Notes: a model not told the origin generated them from the sequence alone. A stretch of 64,000 nucleotides of DNA from Nitrospira sp. (GCA_024331125.1 JANDJI010000002.1:310001-374000), one strand, 5' to 3'. Shown: positions 43,623 through 53,212, numbered from the stretch's first letter. Numbers and translations are program-made.

Positions 43623-44216
43623 ATGACCGAGCTCGTGCTCGCAACCAGAAATCGTGACAAGGCTCGTGAGTTGACGGCCTTGCTGAGCGGGTTGGCGTTT
43701 CGGATCAGAACGCTGGACGATTTCCCCCAGGCGCCGGACGTGGTTGAAGACGGGGCCACGTGCGAAGCCAACGCCATCAAGAAGGCGACGGAAATCGCCC
43801 GTGCCACAGGTCGTTACGCCGTGGCGGACGACACAGGGTTGGAGGTGGATGTCTTGAATGGGAGGCCCGGCGCATACGCGGCTCGGTACGCGGGCCCCGA
43901 CGCGACCTATGAAGACAATTGCCGAAAATTACTCCACGAACTGGAGGGTGTGCCGCAGGAGCGTAGAACAGCACGGTTCATGACGGTGGCGGTCTTGGCA
44001 TCTCCTTCGGGGGAGATACAAACGGCGCGTGGCGTTCTTGAAGGAGCGATTACCGATCGATGCAGGGGGGAACGGGGCTTCGGCTATGATCCGGTCTTCT
44101 ATGTTCCGGAGCTGGGAAAAACGTTGGCCGAGTTGACACCGGAAGAAAAAAATCGGATCAGCCACCGAGCCAAGGCTTTCTTGAAACTGCGGGACCTGTT
44201 GCAGAGCCTGGTGTGA
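43623..44216 (+). CDS. rdgB: Non-canonical purine NTP pyrophosphatase (RdgB/HAM1)
   Basis: Hydrolyses dITP and XTP to monophosphates, keeping deaminated purines out of nucleic acids. 197 residues. Substrate and metal motifs: L-A-T-R-N-R-D-K-A-R-E-L near the start, V-A-D-D-T-G-L-E-V-D-V-L-N-G-R-P-G, G-E-R-G-F-G-Y-D-P-V-F and S-H-R-A-K-A-F near the end. ATG 43623 gives the family-typical start; an in-frame TTG at 43605 overlaps the rph stop. Likely cotranscribed with rph. Confidence 0.95.
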   Translation: MTELVLATRNRDKARELTALLSGLAFRIRTLDDFPQAPDVVEDGATCEANAIKKATEIARATGRYAVADDTGLEVDVLNGRPGAYAARYAGPDATYEDNCRKLLHELEGVPQERRTARFMTVAVLASPSGEIQTARGVLEGAITDRCRGERGFGYDPVFYVPELGKTLAELTPEEKNRISHRAKAFLKLRDLLQSLV

Positions 44217-44282
44217 AAAAGCAGCCCGGAAGCCGTGGCCGTGGGCTGGTACAAAAGCTGGTACGAAAAAGGACCAAACAGT

Positions 44283-44359
<77 letters not shown>

Positions 44360-44385
44360 TACTGTGACAATCAAACGAGACTGTC

Positions 44386-44496
44386 GAGAGGATTTGAAGC
44401 GGCTGAGCGCCGACGGCTAGGAGGATAAGGTCGCATTGCTTATGCGACCGTCAGCGAGGACGCCGGACCGGAAGCCAAATCCTCTTGCCCCGACCA
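44386..44496. repeat. Palindromic element copying the tRNA-Pro T-arm
   Basis: GAGAGGATTTGAA (44386-44398) is the exact reverse complement of the tRNA-Pro T-arm at 44337-44349. At 44477-44496 a 20-base direct copy of the tRNA 3' end (44340-44359) recurs with one mismatch. Between them lies a perfect 8-bp hairpin GGTCGCAT/ATGCGACC (44429-44449, loop TGCTT). The outer GAGAGGATTTG and CAAATCCTCTT can pair, making one long folded structure. Confidence 0.6.
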
Positions 44497-44584
44497 CACC
44501 GCGCTTTGTGTGGACCGCGCGCCCTTCATCGCATGATCGTGCGATATCGTGATTGTTGCGCGCCGACAAACGCCGTCAGCTTCT

Positions 44585-44662
<78 letters not shown>

Positions 44663-45050
44663 ACTGAGCTTGCTCGTACCGTGAGCTCATTTTTAGTTCT
44701 TGAATCTAGTGCACGCGGATAAACCCTGCCACTGGTTTAACTTCGTGTGTCCCGCCGCCTCCCCCGGCGCAAGCTTTCCTTCCCTGTGTCACTTGGATAC
44801 ACATGATAAGCATTGTGGGTTTCTTGCTCGGACAGGACAACTGACTGTTAGATCCAATCCGTAGCGAGCGGTCAGCTACAACTTGTTGAGAGTTGTCCCT
44901 TAGCACGCCTATACTAAGACTAAGCCTCCCTACCAAGCCATCCGGAGACCGCATCCCCCCATTCGCGGGGGTTGTATCGTTGGATTTTTTAGTGGTATAA
45001 ATCACAAAACTTAATAAACAGGTGCTAGTTTAGTTTGGCGGGAGAATGCG
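44663..45050. other. Left part of the tRNA-Arg island, no recognised gene
   Basis: 388 bases, lower in GC than the surroundings. A C5/G5 hairpin (about 44956-44971) is followed by a T-run near 44988-44993 and could terminate transcription towards the right. A 99-codon minus-strand frame (44706-45005) has no motif I can identify. No integrase is present. Confidence 0.45.
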
Positions 45051-45818
45051 ATGGGAAGAAGGGCTTGTCTTGTTTTCCTTTTGCTTCTCCTTACTGGTCC
45101 ATTCGGCGCTCCGGCAGAAGCCCTTTTGATTACCGTCGAACCTGACGCCTTCCGACCTGGGACGAACCTCACAAATCTATTCTCAGGTGTAACACTCAAT
45201 TCATATTCGCTTGATCGAAACTCACCAGACGGCATTCCAGTCTATGGTTCAGTCTACGCCACGAACGTTCTAGGACGATGGAGTGGGGCTGCCCCTACAG
45301 GGACACAGATGTTCGCGCACGATCAACCGCAGATTGCTGGCACTGAGAACACCGCAACGCAATGGTTGAACGGACCAGAAGCTCGATCCTGCTGGGTAGC
45401 AGGAGGAGTATGTTCTCCTTCGGTCAGGAATGATGGGGGCTTCCGTGCGATGATTATCCGATTTGAGAGCCCCACCAACTTTTTTGATATTCAGACGGTG
45501 TGGCTCAGCGACCCGGCAAACATTTTTGCCTTTGATGCTTTGAGCAATCAGGTAGGGTCCTGCACTGGTTTTGACCTATCTTGTAATGGAATCGGCAGCA
45601 GGTCGAGCTTCACGTACTCGAGCACGAATTTCACGACTCTGCAAATGGGAAGCATGGATGGAGACCGTTTGATCCAGACGATCATCATCGGCGGCGTTTC
45701 GGGCACCGTTGGCTTGGACGCCATGCGCTACGCTAGTGTGCCAGAACCTTCCTCCATTTTGCTGCTGGGGGCAGGTCTCATGATGTTCTTCATAATTGTC
45801 CGGGAAGCGAGTCGCTGA
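45051..45818 (+). CDS. PEP-CTERM-sorted exported protein
   Basis: 255 residues with a signal peptide (L-V-F-L-L-L-L-L-T-G-P, cleavage near A-E-A). The mature domain is rich in Thr, Ser, Asn and Gly (beta-sandwich-like) with four spaced cysteines. It ends in a PEP-CTERM tail: V-P-E-P-S-S-I-L-L-L-G-A-G-L, hydrophobic helix, then R-E-A-S-R. Such proteins are cut by an exosortase and delivered to the cell surface or matrix. No exosortase gene is in the window. It is the only clear gene in the island between the tRNA-Arg repeats. Confidence 0.9.
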   Translation: MGRRACLVFLLLLLTGPFGAPAEALLITVEPDAFRPGTNLTNLFSGVTLNSYSLDRNSPDGIPVYGSVYATNVLGRWSGAAPTGTQMFAHDQPQIAGTENTATQWLNGPEARSCWVAGGVCSPSVRNDGGFRAMIIRFESPTNFFDIQTVWLSDPANIFAFDALSNQVGSCTGFDLSCNGIGSRSSFTYSSTNFTTLQMGSMDGDRLIQTIIIGGVSGTVGLDAMRYASVPEPSSILLLGAGLMMFFIIVREASR

Positions 45819-46292
45819 CTTACACTGATCTCTCGTTTACTTGTATGTGAGCCGGGGTGGCGGAGCGCACTGTGCGGCCTCCACCTCGGAATAAGTGTCT
45901 CTTGTACCTGTGGTGCTTGTAGCGTTAGAAACTGAACCGCCAGAGGCGAAGAAAAGCTTCTGGGCTGATCCGCAGTCGGCGCCGCCGTGGAGTGGCGGAA
46001 GCGAAGTGGATTAGCGGCGCAGTGCTGAGGCCCTACCGATAGAAGCCTCTCGATCTAAAGCTTTCCTTTCTTCTCTAGCACAGCGGCAAGATGACTGGCT
46101 ATGCTGTTGAGGCTCGTTTCCCCAACCTGTCGAATAAGCCTCTACAGTTGCTGGTCACGGTTTCAGGCACGGTTACCAATCTGCTCCATCACCATTGATC
46201 ATACAACCAAACAGCCGAATCCCCTGTGTCCAGGCAGGAAGCAGCACAGTCTATCATTCCTGCCCGCTCTCTGCCGTATTGCTGCTAGGTAG
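45819..46292. other. Right part of the tRNA-Arg island, hairpins but no recognised gene
   Basis: About 470 bases. An imperfect 38-base hairpin (45852-45889, CCGGGGTGG against CCACCTCGG) lies 33 bases after the PEP-CTERM stop, and a smaller one (CCAGAGGC/GCTTCTGG) near 45950. A 35-codon frame at 46091-46198 has no ribosome binding site. Nothing else is recognised. Confidence 0.45.
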
Positions 46293-46340
46293 GCCTTCTA
46301 AGCTGAGGGTCGCTGGTTCGATTCCAGCCGGGCGCACCAT
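46293..46340 (+). repeat. Right copy of the 48-bp tRNA-Arg direct repeat
   Basis: Identical to 44615-44662. Lacks the 5' half of the tRNA, so it is not a functional tRNA gene; it marks the far end of the island as the displaced original 3' end. Confidence 0.85.
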
Positions 46341-46512
46341 CCCACGCCAAGCTTGTTCGACTCCTCCGCGTGATCCATTGCTTGTCAGGTTTCGAGATGC
46401 TCCCGCAAGTCGATTGGAGAATAGAGAATCAGTAATTTCCCCGTGGACATCGGAGGGGAGTCTTCCCTATAGTTTTGTCCTGGTCGTCTCTTTCACACAG
46501 GGTCGATGTCTG

Positions 46513-49470
46513 ATGCGCCGATTTCTTCGTCCCCCCTTCTTGGTCGGATTGCCTCTGGGGCTGATCGGGCTCTACGCGCTTGCCGGATTCGTCCTGTTGC
46601 CCTATCTCATCAAAGTTTATGGGGTGCCGGCCGCCGCCGAGCAGTTGAAGCATCCCGTCGTCTTGCAAGAGGCCTCGTTCAATCCCTTTATCCTGGCTCT
46701 CAAATTAAAAGGGGTGGAGGTTCGGGAATCCGATCAAACTCCGATGATCGGGTTCGACGAATTGGTCGTTGACCTCCGCGCCACCACTTTGCTGGGGCAG
46801 AAGCTGGGGTTCGACGAAATCCGGCTGATCATGCCGTTTGTGGCGGCCAAAGTGAATCGCGAGGGCAAACTCAACCTCTTGGCGCTGGCGACTCCGTCGG
46901 AGAACGATACCGGCGTGGTCTCCGCCCAGCCGTCGGAGGCGAAACCCCAAAAAGCGATGCCGGTGGAAATCGGGCTGCTCGAAATCAACAAAGGTGTCGT
47001 GGAGTATCGGGATGAATCGAAGCCCAGGCCCGTGTCGATGGACATTGTCCCCGTCCATATCACCCTGCGCAACTTCAGCACCATTCAAGGAAGTGATAAC
47101 GCCTACGCTTTTACCGCCGAAATTGGCAAAGGAGAGTCGCTGGCCTGGGAGGGCACCGTGTCGCTCGAACCGTTGGAGTCCGACGGCAAGCTGAATTTGT
47201 CGGGGATCAAGGTCGGCACACTGTATCAGGCGGTGCAGGATCGGTTTCACTTTGATGTGCAGGATGGCGAGATTGCCTTGTCGGCTCAATATCACGCCGA
47301 TTTGCGCGGTCAAGCTCCCAGCGTCACAGTCAAGGATGGGCACCTGCGCGTTGAGCATTTGGCCCTGGGAGAGCGGGGGTTCCCTGAGTCTCTTGTGAAG
47401 GTTCCGCTGTTCGAGGTCGAAGGGTTTGATTTTGATCTGGGCAAACAGGCCGTGGAGATTGCCGCCATCCGTTCAGCCGACGCCAATGTGATGGCGTGGC
47501 TGGATCCGGATGGGACCGTGAACCTGCAACAATTATTTGAGCCGGCAGTCGGAAGCGCGCCGGCTGCGCAGCCGACTCCCGCTCGGGATCTGACATCCGA
47601 TCAACGCTCGGATCAGCCCTGGAATCTGTCCATCGGCGAGTTTGAACTCCGGAATTACGGCGCGGCCTTTGAAGATCGGACCTTGGCCAGACCCCAGTAC
47701 GTCGACGTCGAGAATCTGAACGTTACGGTGAAAGAAATTCGTATTCCGTTCAAACAGGCGCTGCCGGTCGATCTCTTGCTGACGCTCAACCAGACGGGAA
47801 CCATCACTGTCAAAGGAAAGGTGGCGGTGGAGCCCATAAGCGCCGACGTGGCGGTGGCGCTCAAGAACATCGGCATCAGGCCGTTCCAAGCCTATTTGGA
47901 CCGATTTCTGAACGTGGACGTCCGCGACGGCGCGATCAGTCTGGCCGGCACGCTTCGCTATGCCGCGGTTCGCTCCAAGGAGCCGTTGCTTCGATTTCAA
48001 GGAGACGTCGGGATTGATCGTCTTGTGATTTCGGATCGCAAAGAATTCGAGGAAGTGCTCTCGTGGAAGGCGTTGAATGTGAATCGTCTTGCGCTGGATG
48101 TGGAGCCCACGGCCATCACGATCGGCGAAATCGTGTTGCAGGAACCGGCCGTCCAGGCCGTTCTTGAATCGGACGGCACGTTGAATCTGTCGCATCTTGT
48201 TGTCCAGTCGCAGCCCGATGATTCGCAAGGGGCATCCGGCGAGAAGAAGGGCTCGGCGCCAGCCCAATCGGCTCAACCGTCGATCGCCGTTAATCAGGTG
48301 AAAGTGGTCAAGGCATCGGCGGTGTTCCGAGATGTGTCGATCGAGCCGTCGGTGAGGACCGGTCTTGCGGGGTTGAGCGGGACCATCAAAGGGTTATCGT
48401 CCAAGCAGATCAAAAAAGCGGACGTGGATCTGATCGGTCGGGTCGACGGAGCCGCGCAGCTTAAAATTGCAGGGAAGATCAATCCGCTGAGCGAGGATGC
48501 CTTTACCGATTTGGTGATCACATTGGGGGGCATGGATTTGACGCCTGCCAGTCCGTACAGCGGCAAGTACGCGGGATATGTCTTGTCGAAGGGCAAGCTG
48601 TCGCTCGACCTAAAATATAAAGTCTCCCAAAAGGTGCTCGAAGCGGAAAATTTGGTTGTGATCGATCAATTGACGTTCGGCCAAAAGGTCGAAAGTCCCG
48701 ATGCTACCTCGCTTCCCGTTCCCTTGTTGGTGGCGCTGCTGCAAGACCGAAAAGGCCTGATCGAAATCGATTTGCCGATCCGCGGCAATCTGGACGATCC
48801 GGATTTCAAATACGGCAAAGTCGTCATTTCGACGTTGCTGAATCTGCTGGGCAAGATCGCCGCGTCGCCCTTTACGTTGTTGGGAAAACTGTTGCCGGGT
48901 GGAAGCGAAGAAGACCTTCAGTTTATTGCATTTGCGCCGGGCAGCACGGCATTGACGCCGGAAGAAACAGCCAAACTTGAGGCTTTGGAGACGGCGCTTA
49001 ACGAGCGAGCCGGCCTCCTGCTCGATATCAAGGGGACCTTTGATTCCGTCGCTGATCGAGAGGCGGTGCGCGAGCGGAAGCTGAGGGAACGGCTTCTGGC
49101 GATGAAACGGCAGGAGTTTGGAAGCATCGGGAAAGAAGAGGAACTGTCCGCTGAAGATGAACAGCGGCTGGTGGCTAAATGGTTTACGAAGCTGCCGTTG
49201 CAGGAAGCGAATCAATCGGCGGAGCGAGCGAAAACGGAAGGGCGACCGGCTCCGACGTTCGAGGAGATGAGGCAGCGGGTGATGGCGGAGATCCCGGTGA
49301 CCGATGCCGAATTGGAGTCATTGGCCAGGCAGCGGGCGGACGTGGTGCGGAATCGACTGTTGGAAAGCGGCAAGCTCGGCATCGAGCGGGTATTTCTGAC
49401 CGACGTCGGGGTTGCCGAACCCGGTCATGAACAGGTGAGGACACAGTTGGGGCTGACGGCTGGATCGTGA
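46513..49470 (+). CDS. Large DUF748 (AsmA-like) envelope protein
   Basis: 985 residues from ATG 46513. An N-terminal helix (L-V-G-L-P-L-G-L-I-G-L-Y-A-L-A-G-F-V-L) anchors it in the inner membrane. The rest is a long series of repeated beta-strand modules (V-E-I-G-L-L-E-I-N-K-G-V-V-E-Y-R-D, W-N-L-S-I-G-E-F-E-L-R-N-Y, G-T-L-N-L-S-H) as in DUF748 proteins, which belong with AsmA/TamB-like lipid-transport bridges. The C-terminal third has an OmpA-like stretch (L-D-I-K-G-T-F-D). The frame extends 318 bases upstream across the tRNA-Arg repeat, but that extension is not protein-like. Confidence 0.86.
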   Translation: MRRFLRPPFLVGLPLGLIGLYALAGFVLLPYLIKVYGVPAAAEQLKHPVVLQEASFNPFILALKLKGVEVRESDQTPMIGFDELVVDLRATTLLGQKLGFDEIRLIMPFVAAKVNREGKLNLLALATPSENDTGVVSAQPSEAKPQKAMPVEIGLLEINKGVVEYRDESKPRPVSMDIVPVHITLRNFSTIQGSDNAYAFTAEIGKGESLAWEGTVSLEPLESDGKLNLSGIKVGTLYQAVQDRFHFDVQDGEIALSAQYHADLRGQAPSVTVKDGHLRVEHLALGERGFPESLVKVPLFEVEGFDFDLGKQAVEIAAIRSADANVMAWLDPDGTVNLQQLFEPAVGSAPAAQPTPARDLTSDQRSDQPWNLSIGEFELRNYGAAFEDRTLARPQYVDVENLNVTVKEIRIPFKQALPVDLLLTLNQTGTITVKGKVAVEPISADVAVALKNIGIRPFQAYLDRFLNVDVRDGAISLAGTLRYAAVRSKEPLLRFQGDVGIDRLVISDRKEFEEVLSWKALNVNRLALDVEPTAITIGEIVLQEPAVQAVLESDGTLNLSHLVVQSQPDDSQGASGEKKGSAPAQSAQPSIAVNQVKVVKASAVFRDVSIEPSVRTGLAGLSGTIKGLSSKQIKKADVDLIGRVDGAAQLKIAGKINPLSEDAFTDLVITLGGMDLTPASPYSGKYAGYVLSKGKLSLDLKYKVSQKVLEAENLVVIDQLTFGQKVESPDATSLPVPLLVALLQDRKGLIEIDLPIRGNLDDPDFKYGKVVISTLLNLLGKIAASPFTLLGKLLPGGSEEDLQFIAFAPGSTALTPEETAKLEALETALNERAGLLLDIKGTFDSVADREAVRERKLRERLLAMKRQEFGSIGKEEELSAEDEQRLVAKWFTKLPLQEANQSAERAKTEGRPAPTFEEMRQRVMAEIPVTDAELESLARQRADVVRNRLLESGKLGIERVFLTDVGVAEPGHEQVRTQLGLTAGS

Positions 49471-49506
49471 ATGGTGGATGGGGCGAGGTCGGCTTCACTC
49501 GCCTCG

Positions 49507-49875
49507 TTATTTCGAGCCGTATCGCATTCTCGTGCCGTGCAAGAGAGACAGTTCGATCTCGGACGCGCTCAGCTCGGACGGAAAAAGGCAACCGGAGATC
49601 TGACAGGCGTTGATGCTGGCGCCTTCGAGGTTGGCCTTGCTGAAATCGACGCCGCGCAGGTCGCTTTGCCGAAAATAGCAGTCGCGGAAATCAAGACCCT
49701 CCGCGTCCAATCCCCGAAAATCTAATCCTCGGAGATCGCACCCTCGGAAATCGCACTTTTCTCCTGCAGCTTTCCTGGTGTTGAATTCTTTAATGCACCC
49801 TTCGCGGAGCAACCGATACATGGAATCATTGGTTGGAATACGAAGCTTGGATTGAGCGACGTTCGTCGTAGCCAT
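49507..49875 (-). CDS. Pentapeptide-repeat protein
   Basis: 122 residues. After about 40 residues it shows tandem A(D/N)LxX-type repeats: C-D-F-R-G, C-D-L-R-G, L-D-F-R-G, L-D-A-E-G, L-D-F-R-D, C-Y-F-R-Q, S-D-L-R-G, V-D-F-S-K, A-N-L-E-G, A-S-I-N-A. These fold into a right-handed quadrilateral beta helix. Roles of short members vary; some mimic DNA to bind gyrase, most are unknown. Convergent with the DUF748 gene. Confidence 0.85.
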   Translation of the reverse strand: MATTNVAQSKLRIPTNDSMYRLLREGCIKEFNTRKAAGEKCDFRGCDLRGLDFRGLDAEGLDFRDCYFRQSDLRGVDFSKANLEGASINACQISGCLFPSELSASEIELSLLHGTRMRYGSK

Positions 49876-50182
49876 AAAATTCCCTTCCTGTTTATGAAAC
49901 CGGTTATGCGATAGGGGCTTGTGCTACCGGTCTTATCGGCTGGAGAGCGGAAAACCTTGAGTGATGCGTGAGAGGGGGTATGACCGGTCGAGGGCGCCTT
50001 TCTCCATTAGGTAGGCCCACTCCATTGTTTTAAGGGATTGTATTGTACGGGTGGAACAAGGCCCTCATGAAGCCCCTTGCACTCTTGTCTGGGGCGCAGT
50101 ATCGTAGCGGCGGCACAGCCGAGTAAGAGCGCGTGATCACATTTAATTTATGGGCATAAGTGTCAGAACGAAGGAGGGAACC
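49876..50182. other. Intergenic region upstream of the peroxiredoxin gene
   Basis: About 300 bases between divergent genes. It contains the strong Shine-Dalgarno AAGGAGGGA just before the peroxiredoxin ATG. No convincing promoter hexamers or repeats are seen. Confidence 0.4.
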
Positions 50183-50821
50183 ATGGCCATACGATTAGGG
50201 GACGAAGCGCCGAATTTTACGGCTGAGACGACGGAAGGAACGATTAATTTTCATGAATGGCTCGGCAATAGCTGGGGGATTTTGTTCTCCCATCCCAAAG
50301 ATTTCACGCCGGTCTGTACAACGGAGTTGGGAACCGTGGCCAAAATTATGCCGGAGCTGAAGCGACGGGGCGTGAAGGTCATTGCCATTAGCGTCGATCC
50401 CCTTGATTCTCATCGCGGGTGGATCAATGACATTAACGAGACGCAGCGGACGACCGTGAATTACCCCATCATTGCCGATCCGGATAAGAAGGTCGCCACC
50501 CTATACGACATGATTCATCCGAACGCGATCGACAATATGACGGTGCGCTCGGTTTTTATCATCGGGCCCGATAAGAAGGTGAAACTGACCTTGACTTACC
50601 CGGCTTCATGCGGACGGAATTTTGACGAATTGCTCCGCGTGATCGACTCCTTGCAATTAACGTCGCAATACAAAGTGGCGACACCGGCCAATTGGAAGGA
50701 CGGGGAGGATTGCATTATTACGCCGGCCGTGGATGACAATGAGGCCAAAGCGCTGTTCCCCAAAGGGTTCAAAACTGTGAAGCCTTATCTGCGGTACACG
50801 CCACAGCCCAACAAGGTTTGA
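50183..50821 (+). CDS. Peroxiredoxin, 1-Cys (Prx6) type
   Basis: Reduces peroxides. 212 residues from ATG 50183, with AAGGAGGGA upstream. The peroxidatic Cys is C45 in D-F-T-P-V-C-T-T-E. Prx6 landmarks are W-I-N-D-I-N and the long C-terminal domain (L-R-Y-T-P-Q-P). Where most Prx6 proteins have S-T-G-R-N-F, this one has S-C-G-R-N-F, adding C143, and a further C177 lies in G-E-D-C-I-I. The extra cysteines might act as resolving residues, which is inference. Monocistronic. Confidence 0.92.
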   Translation: MAIRLGDEAPNFTAETTEGTINFHEWLGNSWGILFSHPKDFTPVCTTELGTVAKIMPELKRRGVKVIAISVDPLDSHRGWINDINETQRTTVNYPIIADPDKKVATLYDMIHPNAIDNMTVRSVFIIGPDKKVKLTLTYPASCGRNFDELLRVIDSLQLTSQYKVATPANWKDGEDCIITPAVDDNEAKALFPKGFKTVKPYLRYTPQPNKV

Positions 50822-51156
50822 AAAAATTCGGCTGCTGAACTGATCATGGTTGAGCCGAGACACCTGGGGCATGAAGCATAACATGAATGGTTGAATCGCA
50901 CGATGGCAACCGACGCGCTACTCGACCTACTCATCGGGGGATATCCGCGTTATGAGTTATAGAGGGAAGTCCGGGGCGAAAAGATTTTTCTTGCTATCCT
51001 TTTTCGATTTAGGCATACTCCCGTCGTTTTTAATCTCTTCTGCCGATCTTGCGAATTTTGGAAGTTAAGTAGTTGATGAAGAGAATATGGTGGAAGAAAT
51101 GGGCGAGATGGGAGAGGACAGTCGGCACTTTCATTTATAGAAGGGAGGCAGTCACA
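50822..51156. other. Intergenic region upstream of the porin gene
   Basis: About 335 AT-richer bases. GGGAGG precedes ATG 51157. A frame continues upstream of that ATG to 51073 but encodes a charged segment without signal features, so it is read as leader. No clear promoter hexamers. Confidence 0.4.
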
Positions 51157-52473
51157 ATGAAGGTTGATGCGACAGGGTTGTGGAAGAAGTTTATGGTTGC
51201 CGGCGCCGCAGTGGCACTGGTGGCTGGGACGATGTCCACGCCGCCAGCGGCCAATGCCGCAGGTGTAATCAAGGCCGATGACGACAAGTGGATCTCCATC
51301 GGAATGGGGCTCCGAACCAGCTTTAATGCTGTGGAAGGCGCATCGCCGGGCGGGCACTACAGCAACGAATTCACGGTGGACAATGCTCGTATTTTGATTA
51401 ACGGCAAGGTCCACAAGAACATCGGGTTCGAGTTCACGACGGAGTGCTTTAACTGCAACGTTGGGAGCAATCGGTTCAACAGTGGTGCCTTCCCCAACTT
51501 CCAGGCTGGCAGCGATACGGGGACGGCGAGCTTTGGTGGCAATTCATCCATTGGATTGTTGGATGCAATTGCGAAGATCGAAATCGATGAGAAGTTGAAC
51601 CTGTGGGTCGGCCGTATGTTGCTTCCCACCGATCGCAATACCTTGAACAACGCCTTTTATAAGGCAAGCTTTTCGGGCTTGAGGGGGGCTGGCACGCCGG
51701 CCGTCTTCAGCAGGAATTTTGATGACGGTGCCGGGCTCTATGGCCGTGACAATGCGGCGACCATCTGGGGGAAGGTTCATCCGGGAGGCACGCATCTCCT
51801 CTACGCTTTTGCTGTGTCTCAGGGATTACGGCATAACGCAAACATTGGCAACAGCTTGATGTACACCGGTCGTGTGCAGTTGAACCTTCTGAATGACGAA
51901 CCGATGTCCGGCTATTACACGGCTGGGACGTACTATGGCACGGCTGGAGATATCATCGCGGTCGGTTTGTCCGGTCAGCATCAGAAGGATGGTGCCGGTA
52001 ACGTCGCTGCTCCATTTGGTGTGAGCGATGTCACCAGTTTTGCTGTTGACATCATGGTGGAAAAGCTCATTCCAAATAACATGGGCGTCTTCACGTTCAA
52101 TGGAGACTTCAGACGGCAGTGGGCCCGCTATGCCCAAGCTGCATTTGATCCTGCCTTCAACGACGGTGCATTAGGTTGTTTCTGTGTATTCAGCGGCCAT
52201 TCATGGTCTGTTCAGGGATTGTACTTGATCCCGGCGAAGATCGGGGTCGGTCGGTTCCAGCCATACATGCGGTACACGGCTGTCAACCCACTTGAGAGCG
52301 CGTCGCGTCAGGAGTGGGAAGGTGGCGTGAATTACGTGATTGATGGGCACAATGCGAGAGTTGCTGTTTTCTATACGTATGGTGATATCCGAACCAAGGG
52401 TGCGAACTATGATCGAAACGCCACTGGAGACAAGGTTGACACCTTCCACGTGGCTTTGCAGTTGCAGTACTAA
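51157..52473 (+). CDS. Outer membrane porin-like beta-barrel protein
   Basis: 438 residues from ATG 51157. A long signal peptide (F-M-V-A-G-A-A-V-A-L-V-A-G-T-M, cleavage at A-N-A-A) is followed by alternating strands typical of a 16- to 18-strand porin. It ends H-V-A-L-Q-L-Q-Y, with the terminal aromatic residue recognised by the BAM complex. R-I-L-I-N-G-K-V-H-K-N-I-G-F-E-F-T-T-E and the long loops resemble OprO/OprP-type phosphate-selective porins, but selectivity cannot be assigned. A terminator follows at 52509-52544. Probably an abundant outer-membrane protein. Confidence 0.87.
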   Translation: MKVDATGLWKKFMVAGAAVALVAGTMSTPPAANAAGVIKADDDKWISIGMGLRTSFNAVEGASPGGHYSNEFTVDNARILINGKVHKNIGFEFTTECFNCNVGSNRFNSGAFPNFQAGSDTGTASFGGNSSIGLLDAIAKIEIDEKLNLWVGRMLLPTDRNTLNNAFYKASFSGLRGAGTPAVFSRNFDDGAGLYGRDNAATIWGKVHPGGTHLLYAFAVSQGLRHNANIGNSLMYTGRVQLNLLNDEPMSGYYTAGTYYGTAGDIIAVGLSGQHQKDGAGNVAAPFGVSDVTSFAVDIMVEKLIPNNMGVFTFNGDFRRQWARYAQAAFDPAFNDGALGCFCVFSGHSWSVQGLYLIPAKIGVGRFQPYMRYTAVNPLESASRQEWEGGVNYVIDGHNARVAVFYTYGDIRTKGANYDRNATGDKVDTFHVALQLQY

Positions 52474-52508
52474 GAGAGACACGTGATCTAAAATCGATGG
52501 GCTCTGTG

Positions 52509-52544
52509 AAAGGCCGAATCCCTCGCTAAAGGGGTTCGGCCTTT
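52509..52544 (+). terminator. Rho-independent terminator after the porin gene
   Basis: A near-perfect hairpin with AAAGGCCGAA on one side and TTCGGCCTTT on the other, plus CCC/GGG at the loop end, followed by the pyrimidine tract CTCTTA. It lies 36 bases after the porin stop. Confidence 0.85.
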
Positions 52545-52670
52545 CTCTTATGATTGATTTTCTGACACAATCGCAGAAAGATGCAGCCAGTTCCGGCGTA
52601 AAGCGGAAGATGCCATCAGAATTAGAAGATATAGGGATTACAGATATAGGCCGGAGAGTTGTTTAGGGGG

Positions 52671-53024
52671 TCACTTTTTCGTGTCAAGAATGCTTCCCAA
52701 CATGGTGTCCTCAGTTTTCATCGTTCGCAGGTTGGCCTCAAATCCTCTTTGTGCGATCATCTGATTGACGAGTTCCGTCCCGATGTCCACGTTCGAGATT
52801 TCGATCGGCACAAAGCCTTGCAACGAGTTTCTCAGTACGGTCGGTCCCGAGGAATTGTCTTTCTGGATGATAGGTAATACCCCTCCGCTTGGTACTTCCG
52901 TGAAAGTCGTTTCCGATCTTTTAAAGCCGTCGGTGTTTAGGTTGGCAAGGTTATGAGCTGAAACGTTCAATTGTTTCATGAAAGCGCTCAAGCCGGACAA
53001 GGCGGTATGAATGGCAGAGATCAT
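52671..53024 (-). CDS. Flagellar basal-body rod/hook family protein (FlgC/FlgG-like)
   Basis: 117 residues from ATG 53024, preceded by CGGGAGG. The N-terminus has the rod-family signature A-L-S-G-L-S-A-F-M-K-Q-L-N-V-S-A-H-N-L-A-N-L-N-T-D-G-F-type, the C-terminus V-N-Q-M-I-A-Q-R-G-F-E-A-N-L-R-T. These form the coiled ends of flagellar axial proteins. Size is near that of FlgB/FlgC rod subunits. No other flagellar gene is visible in the window, so it stands alone or is a displaced copy. Confidence 0.83.
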   Translation of the reverse strand: MISAIHTALSGLSAFMKQLNVSAHNLANLNTDGFKRSETTFTEVPSGGVLPIIQKDNSSGPTVLRNSLQGFVPIEISNVDIGTELVNQMIAQRGFEANLRTMKTEDTMLGSILDTKK

Positions 53025-53212
53025 GTTGCGCCTCCCGTGAATTCGATGTCTGTAAGTACGCCATTGCAACGGGTTCTATGTTGAGTGTAGCAGAAACTCA
53101 CTAAGCACAGCCGAGAAGGATGAATCACAACGAACAGAATCGGGGCGCTGATCAGATAGCCTTAATCGTGGAGTCGGGAATATAAATTTATAAATTTTGG
53201 GTAGGGTGGCGT

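Noticed and set aside
44706..45005. 99-codon minus-strand frame in the tRNA-Arg island
   Set aside because: No ribosome binding site, no motif and low-complexity Gly run; kept only as part of the intergenic description.
46195..46512. N-terminal extension of the DUF748 protein across the tRNA-Arg repeat
   Set aside because: The stretch is the tRNA fragment and flanking DNA, not protein-like; the hydrophobic anchor begins right after ATG 46513.
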